Positions 7,699 to 13,868 of a stretch of DNA of 64,000 bases are shown in pieces. A program made the translations under genes and the position numbers. The notes under the pieces are model-generated. The model was given only the letters and a program-made list of their open reading frames with translations, had not been told where the DNA came from and searched no databases. Each line of letters starts with the position of its first letter. Within the stretch, counting starts at the first letter, position 1. Origin of the DNA: Corynebacterium sp. KPL1814 (GTDB lineage: Bacteria; Actinomycetota; Actinomycetes; Mycobacteriales; Mycobacteriaceae); assembly GCF_000478175.1 (NCBI RefSeq), contig NZ_KI515776.1, positions 267,451 through 331,450 of the forward strand. The letters are read 5' to 3'.

Positions 7699-9291
7699 AT
7701 GGAAGTTTTATTGGTTCTCATCGGGCTCATGCTGCTGACCGTCTTCGTTGTTGCGATCGGCGATAGGGTCGGGCTGCCCTGGCCCGCGCTGCTGACGATT
7801 ATTACCGCCTGCGCCGTTTTCGTGCCGGGGCTGCCGCAATTCGACATCCCCACCGAGCTCATCCTTCCCATCTTCTTGCCGCCGCTGCTGTGGGCGCTGG
7901 CGCGGCGCACGTCCTGGGGCGTGATTCGCGGGCAGTGGGTGACCATCCTGAGCCTGTCCGTGCTCCTCGTTGTCGCCACGACCCTCGCCGTGGGCGCGAC
8001 CGCCTACGCCTTCCTGCCGGGAATTAGCATCGCCGCCGCCATCCTCATCGGCGCGGCCATCGCCCCGCCGGACCCCGTGGCCGTGGATGCGGTGGCCGAG
8101 CCCGCCGGCATCCCGCGCCGCATCATCACTACCCTGCAAACAGAGGGGCTATTTAATGATGCCGCCTCCATCGTCGCCTTCCACCTCGCGCTTGCCGCTG
8201 TGACCCAGGGCGGCGATATTTCCTTTGGCAGCGGCGTGCTGAGCTTCCTTTATTCGTCCGTCGTCGCGCTTGCCATTGGTTGGCTCATCGGGCGGCTGAC
8301 GGCGCTGTTTATTACCCACGTCCACGATGTGGTCGCGCGCAACGCTTTGACCTGGGTGGTTCCTTTCGCCACCTTCCTCGTGGCCGAGGAATTGAAAGCC
8401 TCCGGGGTTATCGCCGTGGTCATCGCCGCCGTCGAGCTCAACTCGCGCGCCGATATCCAGGCCGAGGACCGGCTTTCCGGCCAGTCATTCTGGGAGACCA
8501 TGGAGCTGCTGTTTACCGGCGTCGCGTTCGGCCTTATCGGGCTGACGGTTAATACGGCCATCGCGGAGGTCGGCTCGGATTTGTGGCACTCGGTTATGGT
8601 CGGCGTAATCCTCTCGCTGGTAGCCTTCGTGGTGCGTTTCGTGTGGATGTTCTTCTACTACCGCCTCAACGTCTCGCGCGGGCGCCCGCACGTTGCCCCG
8701 CTGCGGATGCAGGAGGTGCTGCTGATGACCTGGTCCGGCATGCGCGGCCTGGTGACCCTGGCGCTGGTTCTATCCATTCCCACCGGCGTCTTCGCCTTCC
8801 ACCACGAGCTGGCCGTTATCGCCCTGACCGTCCTGTTGGTCACCATGGTGCTGCCCGGCCTGCTGCTGCCGTGGTTGATGAGGCAGCTCGATCTCACCGA
8901 GGCCTCGCAGGCCGCCAACGATAAGATGCGCGCCGCGGTGGTCTCGCGGGCGCGCGCCGCCAGCATCGATGCGCTATCGCAATTCCGCCCGGAAGACGAT
9001 GCCACCGGCGAGGCCGAAACGGTCGATCCGGAGATTTCCGCCAACGTCATTCAGTGGTTCGAGGACCGCCTGGGCGATGGCGAAAACCCCGCCGAGAATA
9101 ACGATATGCGCAAGCAGCGCGCCGAGGAGGCCCGCCGCGTCGCCCTGGAGGCCCGCCGCACCGCGCTGAACGCCGCGCAGAGCGAGCTCTTAGTCCTGCG
9201 CAAGGATCGGGCCTTCAATCCGGCCATCGTGGATGAGATACTGGAAGAGATCGACCGCATGGTCATCGGCACTAATCACCGGGAGATCTAG
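7699..9291 (+). CDS. Na+/H+ antiporter of the CPA1 (NhaP/NHE) family
   Basis: 530 residues: about twelve TM helices to residue ~395, then a charged, partly coiled cytoplasmic tail (~130 residues) rich in Arg, Ala and Glu. Diagnostic is GAAIAPPDPVAVDAVAE followed by TEGLFNDAASIVAFH, the ND-containing ion-binding pair of CPA1 exchangers. GMRGLVTLALVLSIP near the end of the membrane part is also typical. It exchanges cytosolic Na+ (possibly K+) for protons in pH and salt homeostasis. ATG at 7699 lies 14 bp after gluQ-RS. The small gene downstream begins within 4 bp of its stop and is probably co-transcribed. Confidence 0.92.
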   Translation: MEVLLVLIGLMLLTVFVVAIGDRVGLPWPALLTIITACAVFVPGLPQFDIPTELILPIFLPPLLWALARRTSWGVIRGQWVTILSLSVLLVVATTLAVGATAYAFLPGISIAAAILIGAAIAPPDPVAVDAVAEPAGIPRRIITTLQTEGLFNDAASIVAFHLALAAVTQGGDISFGSGVLSFLYSSVVALAIGWLIGRLTALFITHVHDVVARNALTWVVPFATFLVAEELKASGVIAVVIAAVELNSRADIQAEDRLSGQSFWETMELLFTGVAFGLIGLTVNTAIAEVGSDLWHSVMVGVILSLVAFVVRFVWMFFYYRLNVSRGRPHVAPLRMQEVLLMTWSGMRGLVTLALVLSIPTGVFAFHHELAVIALTVLLVTMVLPGLLLPWLMRQLDLTEASQAANDKMRAAVVSRARAASIDALSQFRPEDDATGEAETVDPEISANVIQWFEDRLGDGENPAENNDMRKQRAEEARRVALEARRTALNAAQSELLVLRKDRAFNPAIVDEILEEIDRMVIGTNHREI

Positions 9292-9294
9292 CCC

Positions 9295-9630
9295 ATGGAT
9301 CCACAACACTATGCCGAGCTCGAGGACGCGATGGACTACCTCTACGATTTCCTCGATGAGGATTTGGCGGACCGCGTGCGCGCCGAGCGCGAGTTCGTTC
9401 CGGCGGGCTTAGAAAGCTTGCTTGCCGATGACTCCCTCGACGACTACGTCTGGCTCTGGATCAAGGATTCCGGGCCGAACGGCTTCCGGCAGTACCTGCG
9501 CGATGGCGGTTATTCCGAGGCCGAGGTGCGCCAGACCTTTGCCTGGGCGCGCAGCGAGTGGGGCATGAATACCCCGCCGCATATCGCGTGGCTTAAAGAG
9601 GACGGCTACGAGCCACCGCGCATCGACTAG
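9295..9630 (+). CDS. Small acidic protein of unknown function
   Basis: 111 residues, acidic, with no signal peptide or TM segment. It starts with DPQHYAELEDAMDYLYDFLDEDLADR and carries aromatic-rich parts (DDYVWLWIKDSGPNGFRQYL, YSEAEVRQTFAWARSEWG). I do not recognise a family. It begins 3 bp after the antiporter stop, so it is translated with it, and it overlaps the next minus-strand gene by 4 bp. A soluble partner of the antiporter is possible, but nothing in the sequence shows it. Confidence 0.75.
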   Translation: MDPQHYAELEDAMDYLYDFLDEDLADRVRAEREFVPAGLESLLADDSLDDYVWLWIKDSGPNGFRQYLRDGGYSEAEVRQTFAWARSEWGMNTPPHIAWLKEDGYEPPRID

Positions 9631-9875
9631 GCGAGGCGGTACGGCCCCGCCTTGCGCACCGCCGCATCGATGACCTCTGGGTCCACCGTGACGGACTCGG
9701 AGTGCTTGATGACGACATCCGCGGTGGCCTCCCCGGTCATCTCGAAGGTGGCTTGGCCCATTCCCGTATCGGCAAAGATGCCGTAGAGCTTTTGCAGGCA
9801 CTTGCGCACGTCATTGTCGTTGCGGACGCCTTCGATGGCGATGCGGGTTTCGGTGACGGAAGATTTATCAGTCAT
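9627..9875 (-). CDS. Small protein with a possible HMA-like fold
   Basis: 82 residues from ATG at 9875 (TDKSSVTETRIAIEGVRNDNDVRKCLQKLY). The alternation of strands and two helices, ending DPEVIDAAVRKAGPYRLA, resembles the heavy-metal-associated ferredoxin-like fold, but the usual CxxC is absent and only one Cys (KCLQKL) is present. The reading frame extends upstream, yet codon pattern and homology-like features begin at this ATG. It lies directly downstream of the molybdo-oxidoreductase gene on the same strand, 25 bp away, so co-transcription is likely. Confidence 0.65.
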   Translation of the reverse strand: MTDKSSVTETRIAIEGVRNDNDVRKCLQKLYGIFADTGMGQATFEMTGEATADVVIKHSESVTVDPEVIDAAVRKAGPYRLA

Positions 9876-9900
9876 AGAAACAGATTCTAATCCTTCGGTG

Positions 9901-11442
9901 TTAGATGCGGCCGTTGAAGGCCTGGAGCGCGGAATCCTCGCGGGTGCCGCCGCGGCCATCGCCGTAGTCGGCGTAATCACCAATCCAGGCAATGCGCGAT
10001 ACCCACTTCACGGCCTTATACCCGTGGTTCGACTCCACGCGGGCGCGCACTGGGGCGCCCAAGTGCAGATCGATGTCCTGGTCATTGCGCGAAATCGCCA
10101 AAATGGACTGATCTTCCATGGCGGTCTCGATATCGAAGGCCGCGTAGAAAGGCTCGCGCGGGCGGTTATCGTACATCTTTTGCGCCAAGCCATAGGACTC
10201 GATGAGCACGTAGTTGGCGCCTTCGGGGCGGGGGCAGAGTAGCTCGAGGACATCGGCAAGCTTGGGCCCTCCCCACTTGGAGGTCGCCGACCACCCCTGC
10301 ATGCAGGTATGCGTGGCGATATAAGACGTCTGCGGCAGCTCCCGCAACTGCTCAAGGGTGACGGTCTTTTCGGTGCCGTTGACATCATCAGCCACGGTAA
10401 TGGCGTAATCCTGCCAGCCATTGCGCTTGTACTCGGTCCACTCAGGGGACTCCTTCTCCGTCGGCGGCAGGCCGTTGGTCCAGTGGAAGGAGGAAATGGG
10501 CATCGGCGAGTCCTTGGTCTCCTTGGGCTTGCGCGGGTGGAAGTGATTCAGCGAAAGCTTGCGGCCGATTTCGGTGAACGAGACCAAGAAATTATGCGCC
10601 CGGGCGCGGTCTGCCAAGGTCCAGTAGGACAGGGCAATCCAGAAGATGATGACCGCCACGATGGTGATGACGACGGTGGTAAAGGCCTGCACATAGCGCT
10701 CGGTGGAGACGTCGCCGAAGACGATGTGGACCATGTTGTGCTCGCGGTGCACGAAGAAGACCAGCACCACGTGGACCAGGATGAACGCGGACATCAAGAC
10801 CATGCCGATAAAGTGCAGTGAGCGAGCGCCCTGGTGCCCGCCCAACATCTTCACGAACCACGGGAAACGCACGCGGATGGCCGGCGACATGCCCAGACCG
10901 GTCACCATCATGAAGGGCGCGACGATGAAGATGACGAAGGCGTAGGCAAGCTGCTGGAGGGCATCGTAGGGCGTGAAGTGCTCGATGCCGGGCGCGCTGA
11001 GGCTGATATAGACCTTGAAGGTATCCCAAGCCTCCGGGATGATGTCCCAGGACGTGGGGATGAGGCGCTGCCACAGGCCAGTGGCAAAGAGCAGCACGAC
11101 ATATACCAAGCCATTGAGGACCCACAGCATGACCGATAGGCCGTGCCAGTGGCGGCCGAGGCCCACGTTTTCGCGGCCCGGCAGGGTCACCAGCGGCGAC
11201 CACGAAAGCTCGTCCATCAAAGAGGTATATACGCCCTCTTCCTTGGGCAGCTTGCGCTTGGTAAATCGCAGCCATTCGGTGCCAGGGGCGCAGTCATTGC
11301 GCCACCACAGGCGCGGCATGGAAGAAAGCATTTCCAGCCCGGAGCGCAAGAGCATGCCGATGAGTACAAAGTTGATGAGGTGCGTCGCGCGAAGCCACAA
11401 AGGAAAATCGGGGTTTTCGCCGAGAGCCAAGACATAGTCCAT
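9901..11442 (-). CDS. Cytochrome b561-type membrane domain fused to a sulfite-oxidase-like molybdopterin domain
   Basis: 513 residues. Residues ~15-300 form a cytochrome b561-like module with several TM helices and candidate heme His in ATHLINFVLIG, HWHGLSVMLWVL, SLHFIGMVLMSAFILVHV and VHREHNMVH. Residues ~330-513 resemble the SUOX/YedY molybdenum-cofactor fold, with the cofactor-binding Cys in ATHTCMQGWSATSKWGG and later HLGAPVRARVESNHGYKAVKWV. Such single-chain fusions would pass electrons between membrane heme and Moco, similar in logic to MsrPQ (YedYZ). No Tat signal is visible, so the side of the membrane on which the Moco domain folds is uncertain. The substrate is unknown. Confidence 0.85.
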   Translation of the reverse strand: MDYVLALGENPDFPLWLRATHLINFVLIGMLLRSGLEMLSSMPRLWWRNDCAPGTEWLRFTKRKLPKEEGVYTSLMDELSWSPLVTLPGRENVGLGRHWHGLSVMLWVLNGLVYVVLLFATGLWQRLIPTSWDIIPEAWDTFKVYISLSAPGIEHFTPYDALQQLAYAFVIFIVAPFMMVTGLGMSPAIRVRFPWFVKMLGGHQGARSLHFIGMVLMSAFILVHVVLVFFVHREHNMVHIVFGDVSTERYVQAFTTVVITIVAVIIFWIALSYWTLADRARAHNFLVSFTEIGRKLSLNHFHPRKPKETKDSPMPISSFHWTNGLPPTEKESPEWTEYKRNGWQDYAITVADDVNGTEKTVTLEQLRELPQTSYIATHTCMQGWSATSKWGGPKLADVLELLCPRPEGANYVLIESYGLAQKMYDNRPREPFYAAFDIETAMEDQSILAISRNDQDIDLHLGAPVRARVESNHGYKAVKWVSRIAWIGDYADYGDGRGGTREDSALQAFNGRI

Positions 11443-11539
11443 GGGGGAGAGCGTCCTAGTGAGATAGTTTATGGGGAAAGGAACTATCTCTATTTTGACG
11501 GGTTTTCACGGATTAAACAAGCAGGCTGTAGATATGCGG

Positions 11540-11569
11540 AAATCCCGACCCTTTCGAGCCGGGATTTCC
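11540..11569 (-). terminator. Hairpin downstream of tRNA-Ser
   Basis: AAATCCCG and CGGGATTT arms (about 11540-11568) form a compact hairpin just past the tRNA 3' end on the minus strand. The T-run is short, so efficiency is uncertain. Confidence 0.5.
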
Positions 11570-11571
11570 AG

Positions 11572-11660
11572 TGGCGGAGGATGTGGGATTTGAACCCACG
11601 AGGGGCGTGAACCCCGCACGCGTTCCAGGCGTGTGACATAGGCCGCTAGTCGAATCCTCC
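11572..11660 (-). tRNA. tRNA-Ser(GGA)
   Basis: The acceptor arms GGAGGAT / ATCCTCC close a class II tRNA with a long variable arm. The anticodon stem CACGC/GCGTG encloses the loop CTGGAAC, giving anticodon GGA (codons UCC/UCU). The T-arm is GTGGGTTCAAATCCCAC. The 3' CCA is encoded (TGG at 11572-11574 on the plus strand). Confidence 0.95.
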
Positions 11661-11776
11661 GAGAAGAAACATTAGCAGCCGTGGCAATTAGAATACCAAT
11701 CGCCTGGTCAACCGTAATTTTTGGGCAATTATTGGGTTCCGGTGGGTCAGGGCGGTGCGCTCATCGTGCTGCTGCC

Positions 11777-11789
11777 GCTTGCCGATGCC
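11777..11789 (-). repeat. Dispersed 13-mer GGCATCGGCAAGC (exact copy 1)
   Basis: Exact copy on the minus strand, in the non-coding gap between tRNA-Ser and the SRP RNA. Because this copy is non-coding, codon bias cannot explain it. See the findings for the whole set. Confidence 0.8.
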
Positions 11790-11874
11790 TCCCACAGCCT
11801 TCCGCCTCGCCCAGGCAAATGCCGCGAGGTGGTGTATTTGGCTAATGCGGGCCGCGGGCGTTAAAGTGAAAGCA

Positions 11875-11966
11875 GGATTCCGCGTGGCGTCCATCCTCTG
11901 AACTCCCCCAGGGCAGGAATGCAGCAAGGGTCAGGAGGCTCTGACGGGTGCGCGGGGTCCCTTTTT
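11875..11966 (+). ncRNA. ffs: Signal recognition particle RNA (4.5S type)
   Basis: The conserved SRP helix 8 core is present: CCAGGGCAGGAATGCAGCA with its GGAA-type tetraloop, then AGGGTCAGGAGGCTCTG. Outer arms GGATTCCGCG... and ...GCGCGGGGTCC pair to make the rod, and the RNA ends in a T-run (11962-11967). It forms the SRP with Ffh for co-translational membrane targeting. It lies between tRNA-Ser and aspT, a familiar corynebacterial position. Confidence 0.93.
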
Positions 11967-12031
11967 TATGCAGGGTGCGTTAGTATTGGTGGCTAAACGT
12001 CGCACCACACTACGGAAGGTAAGACATACTA

Positions 12032-13303
12032 ATGTCGCTTCTCACTCTGGAATCGTCCGCCTTGGCAGAACTTGCCGCGAAAGTCCGCGAAGAATATGCG
12101 GACCTGAAAGCAAAGGGCCTCAAGCTGGATTTGACCCGTGGCAAGCCATCGAAGGCGCAGCTCGATCTCTCCAACGCGCTGTTGTCGCTGCCGGGTGAGG
12201 GAAACTACACCGATGCTGAAGGTGCTGACCTGCGCAACTACGGCAACCTGAAGGGCGTTAAGAAGCTGCGCGAGCTGTGGGGCGAGCTTACCAATATTGA
12301 CCCAGAGCTCTTATTGGCCGGCGATAGCTCCTCGCTCAACATCATGTTCGATCTCATTTCTTGGGCCTATACCTTCGGCACCAATGATTCGCCGCGCCCG
12401 TGGAGCGAGGAAGAAACCGTCAAGTGGATCTGCCCGGTTCCCGGCTATGACCGCCACTTCTCCATCACGGAGCTTTTCGGCTTCGAGCTGGTGACGGTGC
12501 CGATGGAAGACGACGGCCCAGATGTTGAGGCCATCGCAAAGCTCGCCCAAGACCCACAGGTCAAGGGCATGTGGATTATCCCCATGTTCTCCAACCCCAC
12601 CGGCGTGCTCATTTCGGAGGACAAGACCCGCCGCCTGGCAGAAATGGATACCGCGGCGCCGGATTTCCGCATTGTGTGGGATAACGCCTATGCAGTACAC
12701 ACGCTGACAGACGAGTTCCCGGAAATCTTGCCGATTCTGGACATCGCCAAGCAGGGCGGGCACCCCAACCGCTTCTGGGCCATGTCCTCGAGCTCCAAGG
12801 TCACTTTCGCGGGCTCTGGCGTGAGCTTTTTCGGGTCCTCGGCAGAGAACCTCGACTGGTACCTGGCGAACGCGGGCATCCGCGGCATTGGACCGAATAA
12901 GATCAACCAGTTCGCCCACGCCGAGTTCTTTGGCTCCGCGGACGGCGTGCGCGAGCTAATGCGCAGCCACGCCGAGCTGCTGGCGCCGAAGTTCGCTGCC
13001 GCGCGCCGCATCCTGGATGAGCGTCTGGGCGAGTACGGCGTCGCGGAATGGACCGACCCTAAGGGTGGCTACTTCATTTCCATGGACGTCGTCGACGGCA
13101 CCGCCACCCGCGTGTGGGAGTTGGCCAAGGACGCAGGCATCGTACTCACCAAGGCGGGCGCGGCCTACCCGCACGGCCGCGATGAGAACGACCGCAATAT
13201 CCGCCTTGCGGTTTCGCTGCCGCCGCAGGAGGAAATCGAGGAAGCCATCGACGGCGTTGCCACCTGCGTGCTCCTGGCGGCCATCGAAAAGGCGGAGGGC
13301 TAA
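12032..13303 (+). CDS. aspT: Aspartate aminotransferase (corynebacterial AspT type)
   Basis: 423 residues. A PLP enzyme that interconverts aspartate/2-oxoglutarate and oxaloacetate/glutamate, feeding the aspartate family (lysC-asd lie further along). LTRGKPS near the N-terminus, the PMFSNPTG substrate loop, VWDNAYAVHTL with the PLP-binding Asp and Tyr, and the Schiff-base Lys in SSSSKVTFAGSG are visible. A second conserved block is RNIRLAVSLP with the substrate carboxylate-binding Arg. It resembles C. glutamicum AspT in length and position just upstream of dnaX. Start ATG is preceded by GGAAGGTAAG. Confidence 0.95.
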   Translation: MSLLTLESSALAELAAKVREEYADLKAKGLKLDLTRGKPSKAQLDLSNALLSLPGEGNYTDAEGADLRNYGNLKGVKKLRELWGELTNIDPELLLAGDSSSLNIMFDLISWAYTFGTNDSPRPWSEEETVKWICPVPGYDRHFSITELFGFELVTVPMEDDGPDVEAIAKLAQDPQVKGMWIIPMFSNPTGVLISEDKTRRLAEMDTAAPDFRIVWDNAYAVHTLTDEFPEILPILDIAKQGGHPNRFWAMSSSSKVTFAGSGVSFFGSSAENLDWYLANAGIRGIGPNKINQFAHAEFFGSADGVRELMRSHAELLAPKFAAARRILDERLGEYGVAEWTDPKGGYFISMDVVDGTATRVWELAKDAGIVLTKAGAAYPHGRDENDRNIRLAVSLPPQEEIEEAIDGVATCVLLAAIEKAEG

Positions 13304-13325
13304 AATCAACGCCGACGAATCCGCC

Positions 13326-13850
13326 GTGTGGCTCAGCGAGGTCATCCCGGCTCCGCTGGAGTTCCGGTACGTCGACGGGCGCAGGCTGGGTTTAGCCACG
13401 CTTGCCGATGCCCAATCCCTCGCCCTCACCACCACCTTCAACGACGTCGATACCGGCCTGCGCAGCGATGCCGAAGGCCTGGATGTGCGCTGCGAATTGG
13501 TCACGGTGGCGCGCGTGGGCCAGCCCGAAGTCGCCGCCGCAGTGGGGGCTGCCGCCGCGAAGCTGGAGAAGGCGGGCGGCCTCTTGCCCGCGCAACCCGG
13601 CGTCTTGCTGCCGTCGCTTTTGGATCTCCCCGGCGAGCTGACCGTGCACCACGGACTGCTCATCGCCCCGTACCTTTGGGGCGGGCAGACGCCGCAGTAC
13701 CGCGAGGATGACCGCCTGACGCTCGTGCTGCAGTTGGTCATGCTGACGGATGCGGAATATGCGTTTGGGGTGGAAGAGGGCGTCGGCAAGCTGCAGGAGG
13801 CCGTGGCCGAGCAGGGCATTGACCTGCTGGACTGGTCGCGCGAGGGTTAG
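13326..13850 (+). CDS. Suppressor-of-fused-like (SUFU domain) protein
   Basis: About 174 residues from GTG at 13326; the frame is open further upstream inside aspT, but that part has the codon pattern of a shadow. The body shows the SUFU pattern: a strand with RCELVTVAR, PGVLLPSLLDLPG, HGLLIAPYLWGG, LVLQLVMLTDAEYAFGVEEG and a C-terminal IDLLDWSRE. Bacterial SUFU proteins are of unknown role, some acting as toxin-immunity partners; nothing here indicates a toxin. It lies between aspT and dnaX on the same strand and probably belongs to their transcription unit. Confidence 0.65.
   Translation: MWLSEVIPAPLEFRYVDGRRLGLATLADAQSLALTTTFNDVDTGLRSDAEGLDVRCELVTVARVGQPEVAAAVGAAAAKLEKAGGLLPAQPGVLLPSLLDLPGELTVHHGLLIAPYLWGGQTPQYREDDRLTLVLQLVMLTDAEYAFGVEEGVGKLQEAVAEQGIDLLDWSREG
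13400..13412 (-). repeat. Dispersed 13-mer GGCATCGGCAAGC (exact copy 2)
   Basis: Exact copy on the minus strand inside the SUFU-like gene, where its complement encodes Leu-Ala-Asp-Ala. Confidence 0.8.
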
Positions 13851-13868
13851 CCGGTAAACTGGCTAACC
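13845..13868 (+). promoter_or_regulatory. Perfect hairpin abutting the dnaX start codon
   Basis: GGTTAGCC (13845-13852) and GGCTAACC (13861-13868) form an 8-bp stem with an 8-base loop that ends exactly one base before the dnaX GTG and overlaps the upstream stop codon. The loop contains TAAACT, a plausible -10 for a leaderless dnaX transcript. Confidence 0.5.

Noticed and set aside
13017-13325. Upstream extension of the SUFU-like frame into aspT
   Set aside because: The frame is open but reads as Arg/Ser/Pro-rich shadow of aspT; family-like sequence begins after about 13326.
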